Source of the DNA: Medakamo hakoo
Lineage: Eukaryota; Chlorophyta; Trebouxiophyceae; Coccomyxaceae
Assembly: GCA_026636295.1 (NCBI GenBank)
Contig: CP089460.1
Span: forward strand, 434,001 to 498,000
Length of the DNA stretch: 64,000 nt
Direction of reading: 5' to 3'
The notes below the pieces were generated by a model. It was not told the origin of the DNA and did not search any database. It saw only the letters and a list, made by a program, of their open reading frames with translations. Shown piece after piece: positions 17,479 to 27,820 of this stretch (within the stretch, counting starts at the first letter, position 1; each line of letters opens with the position of its first letter). The translations under genes and the position numbers were made by a program.

Positions 17479-19235
17479 ATGCGGACCGCTGGCCTGCGCT
17501 CCACACGCGCAGCCGGCCGCAAGGGGCTGGGCGAGCGTGCGGCCGCACAAACAGCCGCGCCGATGAGAGCGGCGGTCTCGGCGTCGGCGCGCAGCAAAGG
17601 GTGAGAGAGAGCGATTTGTGACGTTGGACGGGGAGGACTTTCTGCGCATTCCTGCCACCGCAGGCCGATTTGCGGCGTCTCCACTTGCCGTAGGAGAAGC
17701 GGGAGCGATGAAAAAACGACTCCCAACGCCCGTGGTCGGCGCGCACGCAAGCGTGCAATTGCCCGCGCCCACACACACGGCCCCCGCGCTCAACCACCCC
17801 ATCACCCCACTCTCTCCACAGGCCAGTCGCCGCCTCCACGGCGACGACGCCGCCGTCCCCGCCCGCCTCGCTCCTCTCCACTCTAGCCCGCCAAACCTCG
17901 GCCCTCGCCGCCGCCCTGCTCCTGTCCGGCGTCCCCACGCTGGCCACCGCCGTGCTCGCCCCACCACCCGCGGCCGCCGTCTCGGCCGAACAGCTCCTCT
18001 TCTTGGAAGCCTGGCGGGCCGTGGACCGGGCATACGTGGACAAGACGTTCAATGGGCAAGCCTGGTTTCGCGTGCGTGAAAAGTACCTGAAGGACGTGCC
18101 CATGCGCACGCGGGCAGAGACGCACGCCGCCATACGCAGCCTGCTCGCCAGCCTGGGCGACCCCTTCACTCGCTTCCTCGACCCGGCGGCGGCCGCGGCG
18201 ACGGGGTCCGCCCGGGCGGGGTCGGTCGTTGGCGTGGGGCTGGAAGTCGGGTACGGGACCGGTGGTGCGCCCTCGGCGTCCTCCTCGTCCGCCCCGCTCG
18301 TCGTCGTGGCCCCCGCCCCCGGCGGCCCGGCCGACCGCGCGGGCGTCCGCGCGCGCGACCGCCTGGTCTCCATCGACGGCACGCCCACGGCCGGCCTGTC
18401 CCTGTATGAAGCCGGCGCCCTGCTCACAGGCGAGCCCGGGTCGACCGTGACGCTGGAGGTGGCGGCCGGGAGCGGTGGGCCGGCGCGGAGCGTGAGCCTG
18501 GTGCGGGAAAAGGTCGAGTTCCCGGCGGTCCAGCACGAGGTCTGCGGCGGTGGCGGCCCGTCGGGCGGCGGCGGGAAGACCGGCTACCTCCGCCTGGCCG
18601 CTTTCTCCAGGCAGACCGCGCCCGCCGTCGCTGCGGCCCTGTCCGACCTCGCCTCCGCCGGCGCGGACCGCGTGGTCCTCGACATCCGCAACAACGGCGG
18701 CGGCGACTTCCCGGCCGCGGTCGAGGTCGCGCGACAGCTGCTGCCGGGCGGCACGGACGTCGTCCTCATCGCGGACGCGGCGGGCGTGCGCGACACGTTT
18801 GAAGCCGACGGCGTGGATGTGCGGCTGCCGCTGACGACGCCCCTGGTCGTGCTGGTCAACCGCGGCACCGCGTCCGCGGCGGAGGTGTTGGCGGGCGCCC
18901 TCCAGGATGACGGCCGGGCGGCCGTCGCGGGCGAGGCGACGTTCGGCAAGGGCCTCATCCAAACGCTCGTCCCGCTGTCTGATGGGTCGGCCGTCGCCGT
19001 GACCGTCGCCCAGTACCGCACGCCGTCGGGGTCCGACATCCACCGCGTGGGCATCGCGCCCGACGTGAGCTTGGCGGACGGCGGGCTGGACGCCCTGCCG
19101 ATCGGGGTGGGCGGCGGCGGCGGCAGGGCAGGGAGCGGCGCGGCCGGAGGAGGTTTTTGCCGGGCGTGGGCGGGCGCGGACGCGCCGGACTTGTTCAGCG
19201 TGCCAGCGCACAGCCGGATCAAAGAAAAGGCGTGA
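17479..19235 (+). CDS. CTPA: Carboxyl-terminal processing protease CtpA, thylakoid lumen
   Basis: Exons 17479-17600 and 17822-19235 (intron of 221 bases, phase 2) give 511 residues. Exon 1 is a plastid transit peptide (MRTAGLRSTRAAGRKGLGER). Exon 2 opens with Ser/Pro and then a hydrophobic segment, LAAALLLSGVPTLATAVLA, a typical second signal for thylakoid import. The mature part has EAWRAVDRAYVDKTFNGQ, SLGDPFTRFLDP, a PDZ domain (about 200-280, GGPADRAGVRARDRLVSIDG) and an S41 peptidase core. The catalytic serine is in NRGTASAAEV near 391 and the lysine in GEATFGKGLIQT near 417. CtpA removes the C-terminal extension of the D1 protein so that the manganese cluster of photosystem II can assemble. 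Start chosen because the exon phases fit and the presequence is complete. Confidence 0.9.
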
Positions 19236-19344
19236 GAGTGTTGCACCGGGCGTCCCTTGTCGTTTTCGCAGGCCAACCAGCCACCACCACACTCGCCTTT
19301 TTTTCCAGGCGGCGGGCGCAGTCCGCCCTCCCCTCTCCCTCTCC

Positions 19345-20050
19345 ATGCGCGCCACCACCGCCTGCGCCGTCCTCCTCGCCGCCCTCGCCCTGGCCTGGGC
19401 TGCGGGCGGGGCAGGCCCTGCGACCGCGACCGCCACCACTTTTGCCGACCAGGCCGCGACAGCCGCCGCGCAGGGCTTGGCCGCAGAAGGCGCCGCGGAC
19501 GCGAAAGCCCGGCTGTGCGACTTGGCTCGGCAGTACGCGGTGGATTTGGGGGAGTGCAAGGCGGAAGGTAAGATCGGCGGTGGATCGTGGAGGCCAGGGG
19601 CGTGCGGGGCGGCGGGCGGTGCGAGAAATGCAAATGGATGGGAAAGGTTGGCCCGCGCCCGGGCCCACCGCCCCCCTCCCCGCCCCCTCCCTGAGCCGCC
19701 CGCCACACACCACCACAGCCCCGCCCGAATCCCAACCTTTACCGCCCGAAATCGAGGCCGTCCTCCGCGCGGCTTTGCGCGACCAGACAGCCCTGGGCGG
19801 AGGCGTCGCGTCCCGCCGGTCGGCCATTGCGCGCGTCAGCGATGGCGGCCCCGTCGACCCAGCGCTCGCCGCGGCGCTGGCCGACCCAGCCTCTGCGGGC
19901 GCGCTGACGGGCCTGCGCCCCGTCCGCGAACGCAAGCTCTCCACGCGCGAGGTCGCCGGCCTGACGTTCGGCCTCGTCTTCTCCGCCGCTTTCTGTGGCG
20001 GCCTGGTGTTGCTCGCCAGCCGCAAGGAACGCTACGGGCGGTTCTTCTGA
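19345..20050 (+). CDS. Small type I membrane protein, unknown function
   Basis: Exons 19345-19567 and 19719-20050 (intron of 151 bases, phase 1) give 184 residues. The N-terminus is a strong signal sequence (MRATTACAVLLAALALAWAA). The following domain has a short helical part with two Cys (ARLCDLARQYAVDLGECKAE), then a helical region and RKLSTREVAGLTFGL. A single C-terminal membrane helix (LTFGLVFSAAFCGGLVLLA) is followed by a short basic tail, RKERYGRFF. The tail resembles a cytosolic sorting tail with a terminal di-aromatic pair. I recognise no family. TGTAA lies at 20061-20065, just after the stop, as expected for an algal poly(A) signal. It converges on the CLC gene (53 bases). Confidence 0.65.
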
Positions 20051-20103
20051 GACGGGAAAGTGTAAAAGAGGACCCCCCCACCGACAAAAAAAACTAACAC
20101 GCC

Positions 20104-23100
20104 TCAAAACCCGTACGCGACGCCAGCCCCGCCCTCGACGCCACCGCCGCCCGCGCGCCAACCGGCCCACGCCGGCGACGACGGCGACACAGCGGCCGCC
20201 GACACGTGTCCGTTGCCCAGCGCTTTGGCCGCCGCGTCGTCCAGGCGGCAGCCCAGGAGGTCTTTCCGCGTCAGCATCCCCACCACGCGGTTGCGCCCGT
20301 CCACGACGGGCAGGTGGCGCAGGCCCAGCCGGACGAACAGCGCGTACGCCCGGCCCAGGGAGAACGAGTCGGGGACGGCGGGCGCGGACGTGTTGACGTA
20401 GGGGGACAGGTCGATGACCGGGTCGTCGCCCGTCGGCCCCGGGGTGGCCGACGGCGGCTCGCCAGCGCCTCCGTTGAGCGTGGCGCTCGACCCGCCCGCG
20501 CTCCCGCCGCCATGCCCCCCACCCCCGCCACTCAGCACGGCCAGCTGCTGTTCGGACAGCAGGGACCGGGCCGCCGCGGACACGTACCGCCGGTTCAAGT
20601 CTTCGTACGGAATGGCGGCGGCGGAGCCGGCGCCGCCGCCGCCGCCGCCCCGCCCGCCGAGCGCGGCCGCCCGGCGCAGCAGGGCCAGGCACGTCTCGCG
20701 CGAGACGAGGCCGAGGTAGACGGACCCGCCCGCGCCGGCTTTGACGACGGGGAAGCCGTGGTGGGCGGTGTCGCGGAGGAGGGCGCGCAGGGCGGACGCG
20801 GGCAGCGCGACGTCCGCGACGGCCACGGGCGCGGCGGCGGCGGCCGAGGCGGGGACGAGGTCGAGCGGGACGCCGCAGACCGGGTCGCCCGGCAGCCAGG
20901 GCACGCACTTGGCGGCCAGCAGGCCGTGGTACAGCGGGTGGACGACCGCGTCCGCCACGGCCTTGGCCGCCAGGATGGAGACCAGCAGGGGCAGCAGCGA
21001 CCGGGCGTCGTTGGAGACTTCCATCATGATGACGGCCGCCGCGACGGTGAGCCGGGTCACGCCGCCCAGGAAGGCGCCCGCGCCGATGAGCGCGAACGCG
21101 CCCGGGTCCAGCCAGGCCCAGGGCGACGGCGGCATGAAGACGCCCGGCGGCGCGCCCGCCGAACCCGCGCCGAAGGAGGCGGCGACGTCGACGGCTGCGA
21201 GGCCCGCCAGGCGGCCGATGGCGGCGCCCATGGCGAGCATGGGCACAAACAGCCCCGACGCCACGCCCGCGGCCGCGGACGCCACCGCGCCCGCCGCGTA
21301 CAGCGCCAGCCAGGCCAGCAAGGCCCCATACCCAAACTCGCGGTGCGTGCCGCGGGAGAGCAGGCGGCGGATGGTGTCTTCGCCCGTGCCGGCGGCCAGG
21401 CTGGCCAGCTCGTTGAACGCGAGCGGGCCGGGGAGGGCGGCGGGCCCGCCGCCGTCTGTGGAGGTGGACGCGTTCTTCCAGGCCGGGTCGCCGGGAGGCG
21501 GGATGGGCGGGGGCCCGCCGTGCCGCCGGCCGCACGTCCACGCCGCCACAGCCGCGTCCGCGACGACGGCGCGGGTGGAGGGGGCGAGGCTGGTGGACGG
21601 GGGCGGGCACGCGGGCGGTGGCTCGCCGACCGCGGCCGCGGGCGGCAGGACGCAGGCGGCCGCCGTGCACGGCCACAGGCCGGCTAATAGCAGAGACACG
21701 CCCGTGAAGACCGCCGCGATCGCAACGGGTTCTAACAACCGCGCCCGGCGCGGGGCGGCCGGGCCGGACAGCCAGGCGTCGCGCGCGCGCGTCCACGCCA
21801 GGACGGCCGCCGTGAACGCCGCGGCCGCCGCGCCGCACACCGCGCCCAGGCCCGCGGCCGGCACCATGGCCGCCACGTGGTTGGCCAGCTGGGTGCGCAC
21901 CTCAAAAAAGACGGGCGAGGCGTCGCCGTCCAGGGCGCCGAACGTGGACGCCGCGAACGAGCGGGCAGAGTTGAGCGCGAGGACGGCGGCCGCGGCCGCG
22001 GCCAGGATTTGGGCCGCGAGCGCGGGCGAGAAGGGCACGGCCAGCTCCTCGAACGCGAACAAAAGGCCGCCGATGGGCGCGCCGAACGCGGTCGCAATGC
22101 CGACGGCCGTGCCCGCCGCCACGAAGTCGCGCTTGTCCTTGGGGTTGCGGAACCGCGTCGGGGCCAGGAGGGCGGGCGCCGACACGCCGAGCGTCGTGGA
22201 CACGCCCTGCGACAGGCCGCCTCCGATGAGGGCGCCCATGTGGACCATGGGGCCTTCCGGGCCGACGGGTAGACCGGCAGAGACGGCGGCGGCACAGGAC
22301 GCAAACTTGACGGCGAGGGTGGGCAGGCTGAAGATCTGGGGGGGTGGGTGGGACGGGCGCGCGCGGGCGGGTGAGGCGAGACATGGATGGGACGGAGGAG
22401 GAGAGTGGTGCGAGGCGCCGGAAAGCGCGCACGCCTCCCGGCCTTCTCCATCCTCACCTTGGGCACGACGCAGCCGTTGAGGTAGGCCATGACCTCCGCC
22501 ACGCCCGCACCGGCCGCTTGTGGCGCGATGGCATAGACGGGCCAGGCGGCCACGGCGGCCAGGGCGGCCGACCAGGCGACGCCGACCACGAGAGCAGGCA
22601 CCGCGCCCGCGCGCGCTGCCACCGCGGCCACGGCCCGGATGCGGGTGCCAGCCAGGGCGCCGATGGCGGCTTTGAGGGCGGCGCCCAGCAGCCCCACGCT
22701 GACGCCGATGGCCGCCATCATGACCCACCGGTCCCACTGGCGGCTGGAAAAAAAGGGGGGAAGAGGGAGGGGGGGAGGGGTCGTGAGATGGAGTGGAAGG
22801 GGGTGTGGTTCGGTCCGGCGGCCGCACAGACCCCGCCCTCTCCCACCACAGCCCGTACCCGTGCGGCTGCCCGGCCAGCCACCGCCGGTAGACGGCCGAG
22901 TCGGGTGGCAGGTACTCGATCCCCTCGACGGCCGCCAACCGCGCTCTCTCTGCTGGAGAATACCGGTGGTTGACCGCGGCGGGTTCACGGGCGACGACCG
23001 CGTTGAGGCGGCGGTGCGGTCCAGATGGTCGGCCGGCCAGGGCGCGCTGTCGTTCGTGGGGTGGGGAATGTGTGAAGGCGGGGGCGGACAAGGCGCTGCT

Positions 23101-23446
23101 CCTGGAGGGATGGTTGGAGCGGCGCGCGCGAAAAACGCATGCCCTCCGCACGCAAAAAAGAACGCACTCTCAACGCCGCGCCCGGCCCGGACCCGCCCGG
23201 CCCGAGCAGCAGGTCGTCCTCGCCATCGTCGTCGCCGTCACCGCCGCCCAGGCCGGGCCAGGCGGTGGCAGTCGAAGCGGCGGCCGCGGCTTCCGCGTCG
23301 AACGAGCCCGTGACGCCATCATGGGCGCCGGCGTCGCCGCCCGCTGCCACGAGTGGCGTGCGTAAGCCGGAGGCGGCATCTGTGGACCCGTCACCTCCTC
23401 GGCCGCCGGGGGGCCGGGACGCCGGCGGGGTGGGGCGGCCGGCCAT
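20104..23446 (-). CDS. CLC-family chloride channel or anion/proton antiporter with CBS domains
   Basis: Exons in coding order: 23446-23168, 23046-22847, 22743-22458, 22335-20104; phases 0, 2 and 0; 998 residues. Residues 1 to about 130 are cytosolic (LRTPLVAAGG, then an acidic DGDDDGEDDLLL). The CLC core starts with WDRWVMMAAIGVSVGLLG. The first filter motif reads GAGVAEVMAYLNG near 238, not the usual GSGIPE. The second, PVGPEGPMVHMGA near 280, keeps the gating glutamate. FGAPIGGLLFAFEEL carries the proton-glutamate position and SGLFVPMLAMGAAIGR is motif three. The C-terminal half holds two CBS domains (from VALPASALRALLRDTAHHGF to LRHLPVVDGRNRVVGMLTRK). CLC proteins move chloride or nitrate across organelle or plasma membranes. 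Anion choice cannot be predicted from this filter. Confidence 0.85.
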
Positions 23447-23522
23447 CTCGTTGCGTGTCGTATTTTGCGGGAGTGGACGAGCGAGCACGCTTTCACTCGG
23501 CTCATACACGAGACGAGCGAGA
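23447..23522. promoter_or_regulatory. Bidirectional 76-base promoter region
   Basis: Only 76 bases separate the start codons of the divergent CLC and ELP6 genes. Both 5' UTRs and both core promoters must fit here or overlap the genes. No TATA box was seen. The sequence contains TATTTTGCGGGAG and several GAG/CGAG repeats. Confidence 0.5.
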
Positions 23523-24457
23523 ATGCAGCCCGCGCTCGGCGCCCTGTCCGGCCTCATTCTGGTCCGGGACGAGCCCGGCGGGCTCGACGGCAGCTTCGCC
23601 CTCATCACTGCCGTCCGGGCGGCGCAGGCCCAGGGATTGAAGGTAAGGCTGGAGCACGGAGTGTCTGGGCGCGGCCGTCCGTCCTTCCCATCAACCCACC
23701 ACACTCTCTCTCCGTCCATCCGCTTTCACAGGTCGTCTTCGCCGCGGCCGCGGACTCGCCCACTCACTACGAGGCCGCCTTGCGCAAAGCCGCCGCTGCA
23801 GCTGGGCCGGCGCAAAGAGGAGCGGCGCCCTCCTCCAGCCTCCCGCCCGTCTCTTTCGTCCCGCTCATCCGTGCCCAGCCCGACCTGTGGGCCCGCGACG
23901 ACGGATTAGAGGCCGCGCGCGCCGCCATCCAGGCCGCTGTGGAGGAAGCGGGGTCGCCAGAGACTGTGTGCCTGGTCCTGGACAGCCTGGACGTGCGCTT
24001 TTTTTTTTGAGCGGCCGCGTTCTTTGTGAGGGAAAAAAAAGGCCACAAAACTCACGACCCCTTCCCTCCTCCCACCCATGCTCAGGCCCTCCATGACGCG
24101 TCGCCCACCCCTGCCGCCTGGCGCGCCTTCCTGGCCTCGCCCGCCTGCCTGTCCGCTCCCGCCGGCGCCCTGGTGGTGAAGGTCTCATGCGCGGAGGCCG
24201 CCTGGCTGCCCGCCCTCACCGCCGCCGCCTCCATCATCCTCACCGCCGCGCCTTTACCCTCCGGCGCGGCGGCGGGCGTGGACGGCACGCTCACCCTGGA
24301 CAGGCGAGCTGCGGCAGGCCTGGCGCCTGACGCCTCCAACGCTGTGAGCAGCCCGCTGGGGAAAAGCGTGTTCAACTTTTGGGCCGCACCCATGGGCGGG
24401 GTGAGGTTGGAAGAACGGCGGCCGCCGGCGAGTGGGCGGGCGGGGGCGGCGCGCTAG
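23523..24457 (+). CDS. ELP6: Elongator complex protein 6-like
   Basis: Exons 23523-23642, 23732-23992 and 24086-24457 (introns of 89 and 93 bases, both phase 0) give 250 residues. The block LILVRDEPGGLDGSFALITA, then GLKVVFAAAADSPTHYEAAL, matches the start of ELP6, a RecA-like ATPase-fold protein ('DGSFLL...KV.F.....S..HY'). VCLVLDSLDALHDASP, formed across the second join, corresponds to the Walker-B-like strand. ALVVKVSCAEAAWLPALTAA and GVDGTLTLDR follow the family pattern of late strands. ELP4-ELP5-ELP6 form the ring of Elongator that is needed for wobble-uridine modification in tRNA. Sequence conservation in this family is weak; an ELP5-like assignment is the main alternative. Shares a 76-base divergent promoter with CLC. 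Confidence 0.65.
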
Positions 24458-24695
24458 CCGGGTAGTGTAGAAGCAAGAGACGCGCACTGTGACGCACTGT
24501 GTGGACCCGTGGAGAGAGGCGCGGCGCACGCCTTTTGATAAGGGCCGGGCCCGGGGCGAGTGGTTTCTTCAACAGACACGCCCCACGCCATTCCCCTCTC
24601 CCACACACGAACGGTCGGGGCCCGGGCGCGTGTCCGCCCGTCCCTCCCGCGCACACAGAAAACACACACAATCTCTCTCTCTCCGGAAAGAAAGC

Positions 24696-24771
24696 TCAGT
24701 CGAACAGGGAGAAGCCCATGTCGCCGTCCTCCTCTTCCTCCGACTCCTCCTTCTTGGCCTCTTCCTTGGCC

Positions 24772-24809
<38 letters not shown>

Positions 24810-25822
24810 GCCGCCGCCACCGCCGCCGCCGCCCGAGGGGACGGACGCCAGCTTGGCGACGCCGGCCGCGATGACCTGAGGAGTTTTGTGTGTAGGGTGT
24901 GGAGAGTGTTGCGTGCGTGTGAGTGGGCCAGGCGGGCACAGGAGAGGGCGGGGTCGAGGCCCCGACGCGGCGGCCCGCGCGCGGCAGGGTCTTTGCGCGT
25001 CCGTTTTTCGAGAGGACGGCGAAGGTCCAGCCTCGACTTTCACGCCCATGCTAAACTCAGACCCCTGTCCTTGCGGATGGGCGCAAAGCAGGCTGAGCAG
25101 GTAGCCCGCACGGCCCCCGGGCGCGACCACGGCAAAGCTCGGCGACGAATCGGCGGCGGCGCGCTCGCTCGTTCCCTCCCGCCGCCCTTCTCTCCATTGT
25201 TCTCTCACCTCGGCCGTGTCCTTGCCTTCCAGCTCCTTGATCAGGGCGGCGACGCGCTCGGCGTCGGCCTCAATGCCGACTGTGGGGTGGGAGTGGAGTG
25301 GGTTTGGTGAGGTGATGCTCGGCCGATCTCAGCGTTTGCGTTGGTGCGTGGCTCGGAGCCGTCAGGGACCGGGTGATGACGCGACCGGGCACGGTGCAAG
25401 GCCAGGGCATTGAGCTGGCTCGCCGACCGGGAATGGAAGGGCGGCGGCGGGCAGGAGGGCGCGCGGCCCGCGCCGCGCCGCGCCCCTCGCCGGCGACGGC
25501 GGCCGAGCGCGCCAGGCAAGGGACCGCCGACGGGCCGTGCGGGCTCGGACAGGGCCGCGGCATGGCCCACGGCTCCACAGGCGCATGCGGAAAAGCCTGG
25601 AGAATGCACCGGGCCAGGGCGAAAGCCCGGCCGGCGGGCGAGGCGGCCGTCCACCGGACCCGCGTCCCCCCAATTTCTTGCCCTGGCTACGACTCTTTCT
25701 TTTCCCACCCCCGCGCGCGACCCGCGCGACGCACCGGAGGACAGCACTTTCGTGACGTCGCCCGCGGAGGGAGAGGCGTTACCGCCGAGCTGGAGCAGGA
25801 GGTAGGCAGCAGCGCTCTTCAT
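24696..25822 (-). CDS. RPP2: 60S acidic ribosomal protein P2
   Basis: Exons in coding order: 25822-25735, 25279-25209, 24875-24696; phases 1 and 0; 112 residues. MKSAAAYLLLQLGGNASPSA, GIEADAERVAALIKELEGKD and VIAAGVAKLASVPSGG are classic P2 sequence. The C-terminus EEESEEEEDGDMGFSLFD-type tail (here ESEEEEDGDMGFSLFD) is the stalk peptide that binds translation GTPases. P1/P2 dimers form the lateral stalk of the large ribosomal subunit. The flexible hinge is a run of about 20 glycines instead of the usual Ala/Pro/Gly mix. The first intron is long for the window (455 bases). Divergent from the ADIP-type gene at 26027. Confidence 0.95.
24774..24833. repeat. (GCC/CCG)n trinucleotide repeat, poly-Gly hinge of P2
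   Basis: About 20 GCC units (two ACC interruptions) encode the poly-glycine hinge of ribosomal protein P2 on the minus strand. The repeat length may vary between strains. Confidence 0.85.
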
Positions 25823-26026
25823 TGCGAGTTTTCTTTTTCCGTCGGAAAAAAAGGAGAAGACAGTGTGGGAGGGGGGGCCAGTCGAGTCAGTCACGCCGCC
25901 GACTCTCTCCACTGCTCCACTGCTCCCAAAAAAAACGCGCGGCACAACTCGCCAGAACGTCCGCGCGCCCCGGGCGGCCGTGGCACGCGCTTCCTCTCCC
26001 AACTTCCGCCGCTGGCGGAGCCTAAA

Positions 26027-27708
26027 ATGAGACCGACCCATGACGTGTGTTTCAACGGAGAAAGCAGGGCGGCGAGGCCGCCAACTTGGGGCGCAAAGCG
26101 CGAGCTGTCTCAATCCCGCGCGCCCCCACCTCTCTCACAACACAACGCCCCGTCCCACGACTCTCTCTCTCACAGGCTGGCGCCGGCGACGCGGACGCGG
26201 ACACGCCTTCGACGTCACATTCACGCACCGTTGCCTTTCTCAATGACTCCCTGGCCTCCTTAAACCTCCCGCACCGCCTGCCCGACACGTCCCGCCCGGA
26301 CGACGGCACTGCGTCCGCCGTCCTGGCCTTGCTCCAGCGCCTGCGGTCTGAGAGTGATTCCGCTGAAGCCGCCCGTGCCGCGGCGGCCGACGCCACAGCC
26401 ACCGCCCACGCCGCTTTAGCCAGAGCCACCGCTGCGGAAGCAGCTGCGACAGCCGCCGACAAAGCCTTGGGCGCCGCCGAAAACCGGGCGGCCGCCGAAG
26501 CGACGGCCCTGGCAGGCGAAGCCGCGCGGTCGTCCGCCGACCGCGAAGCCGCGGAAGCGGCAGCGACCGACGCCCGGGCGGCCGCCGCGCACGCAAACGT
26601 CTCGCTCCGCCGCGGCGCCACGGACAGGGCCCGGCTGCGCGCCCTTTTAAAGGACGCACTGACGTCAAAGGGCGGGAAAGGCACGAAAGCGCACCCCGAC
26701 GCGGCCGCCCTCCGCCGCGTCGCGGCCGAACACGAGAGAGCGGCCGCTGCCGCCACTGGAGAAGCCACGCACTGGCGGGCGGAAGTGGAAGCCGAACGCA
26801 AACGTGCTGCCGCGGCTATGGCGGCCGCGAAAGCGGCAGCCGGGCGGGCGGCCACGGCGGCGGTCGACGCAGACGGCCAGCTGGCCGCGGCTGTAGAAAA
26901 GGAAGGCAAAGACGGCCGGTTTGCGGGGCTGGTTGCGACGGCCAAAGACTTGGCAGGCAGGGCGGCTGCCCTGTTGGAGACGGGCGACGCGGGCAAAGCG
27001 TCGGCCGTCCCGCCCGCCGCCCGGGCCGTCATCCGAGCGCAGGGCGCGGTCGTCCGCGCCGCCCTCGCCGAAGCCGCCCGCGCCCTGGCCGCCGTGGCCG
27101 ACGCAGGCACGTCCTCCGCTGTCATCGAGAAGGAGCGGGCCGCCCGCCTGGCGGCGGCTCTGGCGGCCGCGGACCGGGCGCGGGCCCGGTGCGTGGAGTT
27201 GGAGGAGGCCGGGCTCGCGGCTGCGCGGCGCGCGGATGGTGGGGCGGACGCGGAGGGCCTGCGGGCGCGGGTGGCCGGGCTGGAGGCCGAACTCGCGGAC
27301 ACGAAATCCGCCCTGGCGACTGCGGCTCGCGAAGCAGACGCCGCGCGTGCTGCGTCCGCTGCGGTGGAGGCGGCCCGGGCCCGCCTGGCCGCCGACAGGC
27401 AAGCGCTCGAGGCGCAACAAGCTGGGTTTGCGGCGGCCATGGCCCGGCTGGCGCCCGGTGGTGGAGCGGGCGCCTTGTTGGCGCGGGCGGCGGCCCGGCA
27501 AACAGCCGCTGCGGCGGCGGCTCCGGCTGAGGACGCGCCCACGCCTCGCGGCAGCCGGTGGAGGCAGGCCCTGCCCGCCTGGGCAGGCGGTGGCAGTGGT
27601 GGCGGCACCCCACTCGCGGCGTGCGTGCGCGCGCCTCTCACCTCCGATGACGACGGGTGGGCCGCCCGCCCTGCGACCGGCCGTGAGAATCGGCGCCCCG
27701 TGCGGTGA
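26027..27708 (+). CDS. ADIP-type (afadin/alpha-actinin-binding family) coiled-coil protein
   Basis: Exons 26027-26044 (18 bases, MRPTHD) and 26176-27708 (intron of 131 bases, phase 0) give 516 residues. Near residue 20, TVAFLNDSLASLNLPHRL, followed by ASAVLALLQRLRSES, matches the N-terminal motif of the ADIP family ('YLN..L..LGFP......LL'). This family includes SSX2IP and plant relatives linked to microtubule-organising or ciliary-basal structures. The rest is a long Ala-rich coiled coil with Arg/Glu heptads to about residue 440. A Pro/Gly-rich C-terminus follows. Exon 1 is short and rests on the phase match, a GTGTGT donor and an adequate start context; the exon 2 part is firm. TGTAA lies 7 bases after the stop. 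Confidence 0.65.
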
Positions 27709-27714
27709 GAAACC

Positions 27715-27719
27715 TGTAA
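27715..27719 (+). terminator. TGTAA poly(A) signal candidate
   Basis: TGTAA occurs 7 bases after the stop of the ADIP-type gene. TGTAA is the known poly(A) signal of chlorophyte algae. Confidence 0.5.
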
Positions 27720-27820
27720 CTTCAAAGCGAACGAAAAAAAAGAAAACTCCAAAAAAAATCACACCCACCCCCAGTTTTTTTCTCTCCGCCCTGTTCTCCC
27801 CGCTCCCCATCAAATCACCT

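Noticed and set aside
19739-21838. 699-residue minus-strand open frame
   Set aside because: It is a shifted frame of the CLC gene; the CLC frame holds all channel motifs and CBS domains.
24458-24695. Possible palindrome like that at 15333 in other convergent gaps
   Set aside because: The convergent gaps at 7425-7681, 20051-20103, 24458-24695, 34216-34438, 49759-49888, 52966-53058, 56867-56953, 60327-60476 and 63321-63422 were read and show no comparable perfect inverted repeat.
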